Source: Paramacrobiotus metropolitanus
Taxonomy: Eukaryota; Tardigrada; Eutardigrada; Parachela; Macrobiotidae
NCBI RefSeq assembly: GCF_019649055.1
Contig: NW_026570229.1
Location: 2,086,001-2,150,000 of the forward strand
Length of the DNA: 64,000 bases
Direction: 5' to 3'
Positions within the stretch are counted from its first letter, which is position 1; each line of letters starts with the position of its first letter. Positions 1 through 11,900 of the stretch are shown here, piece by piece. The notes under the pieces are model-generated. The model saw only the letters and a program-made list of their open reading frames with translations. It searched no databases and was not told where the DNA came from. Both the position numbers and the translations under genes were made by a program.

Positions 1-256
1 TACAGAAAATTAAAATAAAACTTATTTACAGTTTACTGGAATACAAATTCAGAAACGGACAATAATAATAAAAAAATCGGAAGCAAAATACGTACTTCTT
101 GGGTTAACGATGAAGAAAATAGATACCAGTGTCTTATTTAAAATTCTGCGGAACAAATTACTACATCGGTACTTCCTTAAAGTTAAAAAATTTTCCCTTT
201 GATTTTAGAGCGTTTTCGAAAAATATTTTATCCGGTTTTTGCGCGGATCAACTTAC

Positions 257-3200
257 AGCTGTGAAAATGCCGCAGCAGGCGCCGATGACCAGACCGCCGA
301 CGCTGACGGTGAAGAAGGACGCCACCGCCTTCCCGATATCCCCGACGGTCACTTCCGGCTGGCTGGCGAAGGCCACCATCATGTTGTACAGCACCACCGT
401 CACCGCGTCGTTCAGCAGCGACTCCCCAAACAGCAAAAAATACAGCATGGCGTTCACGCTAGAGCAAACAACAAAAATAAACATTAATCGGCTACAATTT
501 ATTTGTTTATTTTTTCTTATACGTTTCCGTTCTAAAATTCAATCCTACTCGGGTGTTCAGTGCTTCCTAATCTTTTTGGGACTAGGTATTATTTTTATTA
601 GCATTATTTACTAATATTTTATTAGCCAGCATTTTCCATTTGGAAAACGATAAATACTTTGTCAAAGTAATTATAAAAATAAATGTTTCCTGGAACAAGC
701 AATCAGTATTTTTGTTCTTAATTTCTTCCCGATAATAAATTTCAGCTATAAACTCGCAGACGTTGAAAAAATATTGTCAAGAAAAATAACAAGATATTTT
801 CTGGGATTAACAGAAAATTTACTGCGAATTGTTTTACCTGTTTTTCATCAATAAATTTATTTTTTTCTATAAGACCATAAAATTAATTTCCTTCTATAAA
901 AACTCGTACTAATATATTTTCTGGGACTACCAGAATATTTGTTGCGAATTTATTCCAATTTTTTCGCTAATAAATAAATTCCCCGCTAAATACCAAAAAT
1001 TAAAACGCCGATAATCGAATAAAAATCCCGATATTTTCCCAGAAAAATCGTGCTCAACATAATTCCCGCTAATCTACCAACACCGCTCCCAGCGATATTT
1101 CCCCGTCTCCTCTCGCGCATCAACACCCCAACCGGCACCACTTACCACTTAACCCCACCTCCCGAAACCGCTCTAATGCACTTGATTAATTTAACCCTAA
1201 TTTCATTTGCACCCATCCCCAGTCAAACAGCAACGACGAGCATGTTAATTAAGACGGATCCGATATCACGAGGCGATCCTCTCTTAAGTAACAGCCAGCG
1301 TCTGGATCAACTTCCGCTGACAAATTAACGTGTTGTCCCGGCCTCACCCCGCTCTTGCTGCCTGCGCCATCGATTTTTACTGGATTTTATTCTCCGCGGC
1401 TCACCGGGGATTTTGTTCCGATGGTAGCCATATGGTCATGCCGAGGAAAACGGGGAAATTAGCCGAAATCTCCCAGGGTGGGCGGTGGGGTGGGGGAGAG
1501 ATTTTTTCCTGTAGTTTAATTCTAGCTAGAAACGGTGTGTTCCTGCGGGAAGAGATGCCGGGGAATCTACCTCCAATTAAATTAGATTTGCCGGTTGGGG
1601 GGAGCGGTAAACAATTAAAAATTAATTATTCATTTCCGAATGCTGCAGATTAAATTTCGTGGAAATTCTTCTACAGGAAAGTGTCCTTGAATTTCCTTCG
1701 AAATCCGATACTGCCAGGTATATAATGGAGTTGCAAAAATTATACAAAATTAACTGCAAGAAAATACGAATCCTGCATAATTTTTTTAATAAGGAAATAA
1801 TACTATTAATGGTTTTGTTTTAAGAAAAGCGTTTATTTCATCTTTTTCCCATCAGAAAAATAATGCGATAAAAAAAGATTTTTCACCGAAAAATTTCCAA
1901 AACCCATTTCAAAAAAATTCTAAAAAATCTCAAATTTTTAAAAACATTACAATAAACAAACCAATAAAAACTGAAGAAAATCAAACAAAAAACGTCTCGC
2001 TTAAACGGAGATGGAAGCAACTACGGAGTAACATTTTTTACCATATTCTGACATCTTTGATCAGTAATGAATATTTAAAAAAAATAAAAACCAAGAAGAA
2101 CACAAAAATAACCGAAAATCGTTGGCGTCTACAGATTTCTCCAAAAAAAACCAGTTTAAAAAAATAAAAGAGCTTCCCTAACGATGAATACCGGAAATAA
2201 AAAAATCAAACCGATTCTTCAACGATAAATACTTGAAAAAAATACAGAAAATTCCGGACGTTTAGGAAATTTTCCCGAAAAACACTGAACAATATTTACA
2301 AAATGCGCGCAATGACGACGGTTGATTTTAATGCCGGGACAAATCAGCCGGCAATTACGGGCTGACACCCAGGGGAGGCAAAACGCCGGGCGCAATGCAA
2401 CCAACAACATATGTTTCCCCCGGACCCTGGCGTTAAATGTTTAATTGACGCTGCAGCCGGGCAGCGTTGTTGACAATAAATAATCAGGCTAATGCACAGG
2501 CTTCATCCCAGCGCCCGGCATTTAACGGTACGGCGCTGCTGCACCCAGCTATTATTAGCCGCGGTGTTCAGCGCCGTCAAATGACGATTAACTCATCTCT
2601 CCTTCTCTGCACCCCGGCGCATGACGCGCGGCCCTTCCACGAAACACACACACGGCACAAAACAGTGGACTTTACGCCCGCTAATTCCCGCTGCATGCTG
2701 GGAAATATTTTAAGTACCGTGTTGTCCGTGATGGAGAAAACAATGCGATTAATATCCGGGGAGACTGTTTTCTCACATGTTGTCTCACATTTTGACCCTG
2801 CCTGCGGGCAATTTGGGTATTTTTCACGGTTAATCGGTTATCGGCAATAACAGCAATTTTCGGATAGCTGCGGGGAGATGCGTTTCCAACCTAATCATTT
2901 TATTTCTGCACGAGAAATTAAATTTCACTACATGCGCGCATTTTCGGACATTTGTAAAAATTAACTATCAATTTTTTCTAGCAGAATTTTTATCTTGAAA
3001 AATCCGCATCCCCATTCTCACTTAACCGAAATAATTTGGGAAAAATTAAAAAATTGCAGGATAAAATATTTTTAAAAATTTCTAAACAAATACGATTAAA
3101 TTTCGAGAAAATCGAAATATTAATTTTTTTTGAATCACAAGATAAATTTCAATCAATTTAAATCCGAATAACGCAGAAAAATTATCCTGAGCAAAATTAC

Positions 3201-5859
3201 AGAGCAAATCTCATTCTAAGCAATTACGAAAATTGTAAATCAAAAATCACAGGATAAAAATACAAAACAATTGCCGGATAAGTACGATTAAATATCGGAA
3301 AAACGGGAATAATTCGCAATAATCAATTAAAAAATTCCGGCACTCACCCCACTTCTTGGAAAATGGCCAGCACGGCCACCGGATCCACAGCGGAGATGAG
3401 ACTACTAAAGGCCAGACACTCCGTCATCCCCAGCGTCAGCGCCCCCATCCCGCCCACCTTGGCCAAGCCCCACAGCGTCGGCCCGATGGTGAACGCATTA
3501 AACACCGTCCCGAACACCGCGTACGTCAGGATGGTGCCCAGATTATTGACAAACTCCCGATCGTGCAGGGAGTACGCGCTCTCCAGCATCACCGGCGGCA
3601 GGAGGAAGAGGAAGAAGGTGCGCGCCGAGAACTCGAAGTAGGAGGAGGAGAGGGTCAGTTTATACGCGTCCAGCAGACGGATGAACCCGCCCACGGCCAC
3701 GCCCAGCACGATCAGCATGCAGGACTCGGGGAGGATGGTGCTGAGGAAGTCGGCGTGGTGGAAGCCGATCTTGACCAGGGAGGTCAGCAGGAGGAAGACG
3801 CAGACGACCAGGGGGCCCTCCACGTACTTCCAGTGCAGGGAGATGACGCTGATGCCGTGCTGCTCGTGGTCGGCGTCGTCGTCGTGGCCCGGGGTGGGTG
3901 TGGTCGTGGTGAGGTTGGTGTCAGCGGGGGCCGGCGACACCGGGTCCATGTACGGATCCGGCTACGCAAAAAATTATTTTCCACCATCCGAAAAAAATCA
4001 AAAAATATATTTTTCCAATAATTAACTGAAAAAATGGATTTTTCAAATATTTTCCATCTTGCCCTTCAAATTTTTCCCAGCCAGAAATTACAAAAATAAC
4101 TATGGAATTATCTGGAAAAAATGGAATTCCTTATTTCACAAAAATCGAATTTTACCAGCAGTTCTCTATCGTTTGATTTTTATATATGTACCGCAATAAA
4201 AAATTATTTTCCACCTTCCGAACTGGAGTTTTCAGTCAGGATTTCTCTTCGTAAAAATTTTTTATACAAATAATTTTATAAAATTAATTTTTCCGCATAA
4301 GAAGTTTTCCTTATCCACAACCTGAATTTTTCCGCAAATTATACATCGTTTTATAAGCCTAATTTCCCTCCGTTGATAATTTGATTGCGCGTGCTTAAAA
4401 AATTACAAAAATTCACTGCCCAAACATCCTAAAGTATTTTTCGAATTTAATTTTTATGACACCGATATTTATGCCGATAATATTAAGGGTAAAACTGGAA
4501 CAAATTACTAAATAATAAAATTATTAAGAACATTGAAATAATTTTTGGGATTTAACAATTTTAATTAGGTTGTAAATTTATAATTAATTTTATCAGTGAT
4601 TTAACAGTAGTCTTATGCACATTAATCTCATATACGCATGCGAAAATAATTATCGCTAGATTTTTGAACCAGACACGTTTTGCGCATTAATTGACTTGTC
4701 ACTTGCGCCCATTAATTTTAATTTTCTGTTGGACTGCCTGACGCATAGCCGCGCCGGCCGTGCAGATATAATTGATAAGGACTACTTTATAAACGGATAC
4801 ACACATCAGCCTTCAATGGAATAATCAAAATAAACAATCGTTTCTAATTTCAATGGGGACAATTCGCCAGTATAATGCTTAATCAAATTTGCTATCAGCA
4901 TATCAATTTTGCAACTGGCACAGCACTGCCACATTGGCAAAACGCAAACGATAACACAAACAGCGCAGAAACCGGTTAGCCGATAAAAAAACCCATAATA
5001 ATTAAATAATAATTCAGGGGAATTTTTATCGCCGATAAAAAATACCGCGCGCGGCGCGCGCACGGAATAGGAAAAGAAATGGCATAAAAATATTTTCAAT
5101 CTCCAATAATTTTTCGCGGTAATGATAGGAAATAATTCCGAAGAAATCCTGATTTACTCGTTAAAATAAAACATTTTAAAATTCTACGTCTGTTTTCTAG
5201 CAGGCGTGAACCGCACACAGAAAAATGCACTGCATTAAAATAAAATTAATTAATTTAAAAATAATTAAAATATTTTCACATTCGAAACGCAACATACATA
5301 AATAACATATGTCGCAAAACTGCGATATTTCTGATAATCGCAAGTTTGCAACACAAACGATACTTGGTATGATTGCTTATTTTTTAAATTTAAAAAACTA
5401 CATTTAATTCCGAAAATTTCCCACGAAAAAAAACGAGAAAAATCGCGAGCCATGATAAAACCAAAAAATTCAATCTCAAAATTTCTGTATTTTTACTGGT
5501 AAATTTTCCATTGGATTTTGGAAGTTTCCCAGCAAAAAGACAAGCCAACGACGAAAACACTGCGCGGAAACTGTTAACAGCTTCAAAAAAAAAATCTACT
5601 AGAGAAATTGGAGCAAAATGAAAAATCAACGGAGAAAAATAAACAGAATTCTTACCTGTTTGACAGCATGCGCATGCGCGGCGCCATCCCTCCTTTCCCT
5701 GTACCCCACCGCCTCCTCTTCGTAATCCCACGTACTACGCCGCGGAATCCCCGCCCCCTCCACCCTCCCCCCGCCCCATATACTGCACAAACTGTACCCC
5801 AACACCCCCACAATCCACCAGCGCATCATCCTCTTCCCGGCGCTCAACACGCGCAGCAA
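257..5859 (-). CDS. Nhe: Na+/H+ exchanger (SLC9A/NHE family), 5' three exons, 3' end outside window
   Basis: Membrane antiporter exchanging Na+ for H+. Three exons join in frame: 5859-5656 (start codon, hydrophobic N-terminus), 3961-3348 and 458-257. Donors are GTAAG, GTGAG and GTAAGT; acceptors are GTAG and CTAG. Together they give 340 codons. The second exon carries membrane helices and the family motifs FLFLLPPVMLES and SAVDPVAVLAIF. The third continues with LFGESLLNDAVTVVLYN, the core transport helix with its conserved acidic residues. A glycine codon is split across the second junction, and the joined text reads as a continuous NHE. The first exon reads as a signal sequence or first helix followed by an extracellular stretch of about 45 residues. 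The remaining helices and the cytoplasmic tail must lie left of position 1. The introns (1.7 and 2.9 kb) are AT-rich. Family assignment is firm; I cannot choose the subtype. Confidence 0.93.
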
Positions 5860-6118
5860 ACCCAGGCGCTCTAATCACTCACTACAGGGAACCCACGGGC
5901 CCGCGCTGCGTATCCACGTGCGAACTCGCTGATAAGGATCGGGCGCATGCAGCAGCATCCGACGATTAAATGAATCCCTTTATCACAGGAATAATTATCA
6001 TCATGACACCGGGACATTCCATATAGCATACGGACGGGGCACACACACACACCGGGAGAAAATTACTAGTGCAACAAGGGAATTAAATATTGGAAATTGA
6101 GACCTGCAACGCCGACAT

Positions 6119-6176
6119 TGATTGTGTATGCGAGTGACTGAGTGAATATGTGTGTGTGTATGTGTGTGTGTGTGCA
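6119..6176. repeat. (TG)n-rich microsatellite
   Basis: Interrupted TG/GTGTAT simple repeat upstream of the exchanger gene. No other feature is visible in it. Confidence 0.7.
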
Positions 6177-6222
6177 ATTATCTAGATCGTCGATCGGCGC
6201 TGCGCAACAAACAACCGCCCGG

Positions 6223-6230
6223 TGACGTCA
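6223..6230. promoter_or_regulatory. Perfect palindromic CRE (TGACGTCA) upstream of the exchanger gene
   Basis: TGACGTCA lies about 360 bp upstream of the exchanger start codon at 5859. It is the full consensus for CREB/ATF factors. About one copy is expected by chance in 64 kb, so function is inference from position only. A CREB-like gene lies at 26.9 kb. Confidence 0.4.
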
Positions 6231-7087
6231 TCCGACGGAAACAGCGTCTCATCAGCGTAGGTGTCAATTCAGCAGTAATTTCACAAACATGAATTTCGTC
6301 CTCAAAAGGAAGATACCAACAAGAAACGATGCAAAGTGGTAGAGTGCCTGCAGCCTGTTTGGAAGATGTCAAGGTGGGCGCGTTATGGAAAATTGCGGGT
6401 ATTTAATGGAGGGCCGTGTTTTGGATCAATGCGGGCGGGCCCGGAGCGTGCAGGCTGGCAGCATACGGTATTACGGATGCTGTACGCTATAACTGGTATG
6501 AAAAGTTGAAAGTGGATGTTGTCGATTGAATCCGCCGGCCGGATGTGCCAACGCACATCCGAGTTCAACGTGTACGATACACTGCAGCGTACTGTTGCAG
6601 TTTTTGTCGGGCTGTTCCAGGAGTGGTGTAGTGTTGTGCCGCAGTTGTGCGAAAACAGTAGCGTTGTATTCACCGGCAGATCGCTCTTAACAACTGGAGA
6701 TCCAAATGCATGCACGTACATGTACAATCTGACTAAATGAGGAGGCTACGGTCTATGTTAAAAAGCCAGCGAACAGCCTTTTATGCCCGCTGAGGCTGGT
6801 TGATCAATGCAGCCTCTCTGTTGTGACTATAAATAGACTGAAGACAGCGCATTCCGGTGCTGCCAAAAAGCGCAAGCGGAGTGCTGCCTTGCTGTAACGA
6901 TCGATCGCGCACATGTGTGTGTGAGTGGGTAAATCCGCTCGCATTCACTTACACACGTATGAGTGTGGCTGTCTGTGCGCGTACTAGCTGAACAAACCGG
7001 TTTTCGCTGTCTTCGCTACAACGCATACCCTAAACCCGTAGCTTCCTTTCTTGCTCGCATTGTATGCAGTGTGTGTAGCTTACAGTA

Positions 7088-7399
7088 TTGTACACTTCTT
7101 ACACTTCTTGTACACATCAGAAGTTAGGGAAGTACGATGGACTCGCGGATCGATACGTAGTACAACCTCTGGCTTTTGAAACTACGGGGACATTTGGACC
7201 ACTAACAAAGAAATTTTTCAAAGATCTGTCAAGAAAGATTTGCGAATGTAGTGGTAACCCTCGGTCGGGAGAGTTTTTGCGTCAGAGAATCAGCATTGAA
7301 ATACAACGCGGAAGTGCTGTGTCTGTCCTCGGAACATTTAATGAGATGCGAGACAACGAAGACGTTTTTTTAGCGTTTAGATTGGCTATTCGGGAATGA
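7088..7399 (+). mobile_element. C-terminal remnant of a non-LTR retrotransposon reverse transcriptase ORF
   Basis: The reading frame matches the well-known tail of LINE-type ORF2 proteins: an AFET block, then NPRSGEFLRQRIS and IEIQRGSAVSVLGTF, followed by a stop. Only about 100 residues remain. No upstream RT palm motifs are visible, so this is a 5'-truncated, dead copy. Potential AATAAA poly(A) signals lie about 50 bp downstream. The assignment rests on recalled family patterns; a protein search would settle it. It lies just left of the first 5S rRNA pair. Confidence 0.65.
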
Positions 7400-7622
7400 T
7401 TGGAGCCCGATGTTGTATTTCTTAGCAGCTCCGCTGTGATTTTGTTATTATGCAATAAAATATGGCTTCTTCTTGCCATTGTACATTTGTATACCATAAC
7501 TTTTGAACGATATCGGTACACGCGAAAAACAACGAAATTGGGTTAGTTTAAGTATTTGAAACTTACATCGATATTGTTAACGATTCGGCACCACTTCCAG
7601 CGCTATAAATATCTGTTATGTC

Positions 7623-7741
7623 GTCTACGACCATACCACGTAGAAAACTCCCGATCCCGTTCGATCTCGGAAGATAACCTACGTCGGGCCCGGTTAGTAC
7701 TTGGATGGGAGACCGCTTGGGAACACCGGGTGTTGTAGACT
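7623..7741 (+). rRNA. 5S rRNA gene, copy 1 of the left plus-strand pair
   Basis: 119-nt 5S rRNA. The ends GTCTACGACC and TGTTGTAGAC pair as helix I, and the internal promoter region GTTAGTACTTGGATGGGAGACCGC is recognisable in shorter pieces (GTTAGTACTTGGATGG, then GACCGC). A T-run terminator follows directly. It differs from its neighbours at one base of the C-box (GGGAGACC instead of GGGTGACC). Confidence 0.95.
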
Positions 7742-7908
7742 TTTTTGCTTTTTAAATAGACGGCTTTTATGCCTGTTAGCTGACTATACTTACTTTATTG
7801 ATATTTTTTGTTAATTATGAACGCAAATGTATTTAATTAAAATTGCTATTAGTAATTGCGACGGGTTGATTCGGCATCACAACCGGCGTCAGAAATACCT
7901 AAGAATTT

Positions 7909-8027
7909 GTCTACGACCATACCACGTAGAATACTCCCGATCCCGTTCGATCTCGGAAGATAACCTACGTCGGGCCCGGTTAGTACTTGGATGGGTGACC
8001 GCTTGGGAACACCGGGTGTTGTAGACT
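7909..8027 (+). rRNA. 5S rRNA gene, copy 2 of the left plus-strand pair
   Basis: 119-nt 5S rRNA starting 286 bp after copy 1, with the same spacer type. The C-box GGATGGGTGACCG is intact and a T-run follows. One substitution is visible near the 5' end (GAATACTCC instead of GAAAACTCC). Confidence 0.95.
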
Positions 8028-8285
8028 TTTTAACTAAACGCATTTTTGACCTGTTAATTATCCACTTGTACTATACAAAGTTACTTTTAATACTTCTGGA
8101 AGCGTTAATTATTACAATTTTCACCGCATATAGGTTTCTATCTCAGTTTTTATCATAATTATTACTATCATCATAATATCATCATATCAAAATGTCTTAA
8201 TTCTGCTTATACTGTAGCAGTTCAGTGACAGGCATCGCAAGCCGGCAACGGAAATAAAAATTTCTCTCGCCGAGTCGCCGTTAAA

Positions 8286-8600
8286 ATGCTGTATTTCGCA
8301 GTCTGGAATATTATTGTTTTGATTCCGGGACCATACACATTTACGGTACCGGAACCATGCAAAGATGTCCCATGTTCTACAGATACAAGACTAAGTTACT
8401 TGGACTGTTGGACAACACGTCCAAACACAATACAGGGTAACCAATCCTTACGCTGCAGCTGCAATTTTCTTCATCATACTTATTTGTTTGCGCCCGTAAA
8501 ACCTAATGTGGTTATAGCCAGCGCCCAGCGGCAACATTTTTCATGTCTTCCGTTAATTACGAGTATGATCACAAAGCAGGAATACCGGTTAATTAAATAA
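8286..8600 (+). CDS. Hypothetical small cysteine-rich secreted protein (doubtful)
   Basis: An ATG-initiated 104-residue frame with a hydrophobic N-terminus (LYFAVWNIIVLIPG) resembling a signal peptide, then six cysteines including a CSC cluster. The N-terminal layout loosely resembles that of the broken leucine-rich-repeat gene at 58.1 kb, which also has a CSCN motif after its signal peptide. It could be a decayed relative or a chance frame. No family recognised. Confidence 0.25.
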   Translation: MLYFAVWNIIVLIPGPYTFTVPEPCKDVPCSTDTRLSYLDCWTTRPNTIQGNQSLRCSCNFLHHTYLFAPVKPNVVIASAQRQHFSCLPLITSMITKQEYRLIK

Positions 8601-8951
8601 TTACTATTATTGATTGTTGCTGCCTTTTGGCGGCTTTTTCACGTGGAATAATTACCCCATGCAACAGACCAGCTCCGCGTCTAACGCTTCGATACCTTAC
8701 CTTGCATTTGTTAACACGAAGCGTATAAAGCGTTAACTGTTTATACGTTTTCAAATCGTTTGGCGACCGGTATCTGCATGCATTTAAATACGCATAAGAT
8801 GTCCGACATCAACATGTGATAAATTACACTACTGTGGTGATTTCTTTATTAATTTATTAAATGCAGCTAGTACGCGTAAACGTGCATGTGGGCTCAGAAA
8901 AATAATATAATGTTACAGTAGTTTGACCGTCTCCGTTGTTAAATTTTCAAG

Positions 8952-11900
8952 ATGTCGGACAATATTAGCAGTGAGTTTGAACCGGTGAGTTTTAACGCAT
9001 TACAAGCGTCGTGTAACTGGCGTAACGATAGCGACAGCACCGCGTCGGAAGCCGTGCGAAGCGCAGAACGGATCCTCACCCCCATTTGGCTGATCCTGTG
9101 CACGGTGGGCAATGTACTGAATATTCTCGTATTGCGGACGGTATCCACGTACCATGCGACATGGCTGCTGGCCATGGCTGTATTCGACTTATTAGCCATG
9201 TAAGTTGATGGTTTAACGATGCTAGCGTAATTAAATTAAACCACAGTACTCTGTAGTACCCCAATTTTAAATTTTAATCACATAATATACGTACAGTCAC
9301 TCAGCGTTATAAAAAGTGTTATAAAATTGTATAGCATCTGGTTTTGGTTCAGTTCGCCTTTACATGTGCGTGAATACAAGTACTTACCTTCAACAGGAAA
9401 GACTCGAGAAAACTCAAGTCAAGAACCTGATTTTGCTGCACGACAATTTTGCTGCACGACGACACGAAAATTTTTGCCCATTTTAATTTGCCATATTTCA
9501 GCAAGTGGAAACTGAGGGACCGCTACGCTTGTTTTCCGGCCAATATAACTCTACAAGAAACAGCCTCGGCTTCGCCTCCGCGTTTCTTGTGGTCAACGGC
9601 CACTTTATTTAGTTTCCGATGAATATTTATTAAAATAACATATTTCGTCCAAGCATAATCGGTACATCGTATTAGCGGAAAAACCGGATTTTATATAAAA
9701 CACGGATTTGATTATTATACGAGTATGACTTTTTTAATCAGTTCATGATTCTTTCGAATCACTCTAAATTCTCACAACTGAATCCATGATTCTGTGATCC
9801 TTAACCTGATTAATCTGGGTAGTGGAAGCTCGGTCACTGGTTCTGCATGTGACGAATCTGTGCAATGGACAGAACTGTCACCCGCTTGCCTAAAGGGTCC
9901 GGTACACTGGACAGTACCGTTAGCTCGGTCACCCGCTGTCCGCTGACCTAACCGGTCTCGTACACTGGACAGTACCGTTAGATCGGTCATTCGTTCCCCT
10001 AACGGGCTCAAAGTAGTAGCGGTAGCAGGGTCACCGGCTAGCTCGTATGCCTAACGGGCCGACAGTACCGGTAGCTCGGCCATCCGCTTACCTAACGGGT
10101 CCGGTAGACTGGACAGTACGGGTTGCTGGGTCAACCGGTGACTGTGCACCGGACAGTATTGGTAGCTTGGTCATTCGTTTGCCTAACAGGCTGCTCACAT
10201 TGGATGGTATCGGTAGCTCGGTCACCCGCTCACCTAGCGGGTCCCGTACACTGGAAAGTACCGGTTGCTCGGTCACCCGCTCGCCTACAGAGCTCTGTGC
10301 ATCCGCTAGCTCGGTTACCGGCAGGCTCGTTTGCCTAACGGGCTATTTGCGCTGGACAGTGGGGTAGCTTGGTCATTTCGTTCGCCTAACAGGCTCCGCA
10401 CACTGTACAGTGTCGGTAGCTCGGTCACACGCTCACGTAGCGGGTCCCGGACGCTCGATAGTAACGGTTGCTCGGTCACCCGCTACCTAACGGGTCCCGT
10501 ACACTTGACGTAGCGTATCAGTAGCTTGGTCATTCGTGCGCCTGAAATATGTATGGCGATGAGGCACTGGACAGCACCGGTAGCTCGGTCACCCGCTCAC
10601 CTATCCGTTCCCGTACACTGGACAGTACCGTTGGCTTGGTCACTCGTTTACCTCAGGGGCCTCGTTTACTGCACAGTACCGGTAGCTTGGTCATCCTCTC
10701 ACCTAAGGGGTCCCGTACACTGGACAGTACCGGTAGCTCGGTCAATCGTTCTCCTAACGGGCTCCGCCCATTGGACAGTATATATCGATAGCTCGGTCAC
10801 CCGCTCACCTAGCGGGTCCGAACACTGGACAGTACCGGTAGCTCGGTCACCCGCTCAACTAACTGGTCTCGTACACTGGACAGTACCGGTAGCTTGGTCA
10901 CCTGCTCACCTATCGGGTCCCGTACATTGACGTAGCGTACCAGTAGCTTGGTCATTCGTCCGCCTAGGATTATGTATGGCGAGAGGCACAGGACAGTATC
11001 CGTAGCTCGGCCACCCGCTCACTTATCCGTTCCCATACACTGGACAATACCGGTGGCTTGGTCACTCGTTTACCTCCCAGCCCTCACAGCTGGGCCCTGT
11101 TCAATGCACAGTGCCGGTAGCTTGGTCACTCCGTTTGCTTAACGAGCTCTGTGCACTGGACAGTACCGGTAGCTCGGTCAATCGTTCTCCTAACGGGCTC
11201 CGCCCATTGGACAGTATATATCGATAGCTCGGTCACCCGCTCACCTAGCGGGTCCGAACACTGGACAGTACCGGTAGCTCGGTCACCCGCTCAACTAACT
11301 GGTCTCGTACACTGGACAGTACCGGTAGCTTGGTCACCTGCTCACCTATCGGGTCCCGTACATTGACGTAGCGTACCAGTAGCTTGGTCATTCGTCCGCC
11401 TAGGATTATGTATGGCGAGAGGCACAGGACAGTATCCGTAGCTCGGCCACCCGCTCACTTATCCGTTCCCATACACTGGACAATACCGGTGGCTTGGTCA
11501 CTCGTTTACCTCCCAGCCCTCACAGCTGGGCTCCTGTTCAATGCACAGTGCCGGTAGCTTGGTCACTCCGTTTGCTTAACGAGCTCTGTGCACTGGACAG
11601 TACCGGTAGCTTGGTCACCCGCTCATCTAGCGGGTCCCGTACACTGAACAGTACCGGTAGCTTGTTCATCCTCTCACCTAACGGGCCCCGTAAACTGGGC
11701 AGTACCGGTAGCTTGGTCTCTTGATCCGCCGGCACTCGTGCAGAAATTTTCATAATAACGATCTGCTAATTAAAAGATTCTGATAATATAAATAGTAGGA
11801 ATGACGTTCATTTTCTAGCTATATTTCAGTTGGTTTACGTGGCAACATGGCCTGGTTAAAAAAACCCCGATAGTACTTATTGCTACAATAATTTAGTTGC

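Noticed and set aside
2219-2850. Short frames in the exchanger's second intron
   Set aside because: Intronic position and no recognisable product.
3356-4021. 221-codon plus-strand frame opposite the exchanger exon
   Set aside because: Shadow of the GC-rich exchanger exon; His/Gln/Gly-rich reverse-frame composition.
10047-11724. Repetitive plus-strand frames (60-134 codons, 17-residue period) across the minisatellite
   Set aside because: They arise from a 51-bp tandem repeat lying in an intron. Several frames are open at once and there are no splice or start signals.
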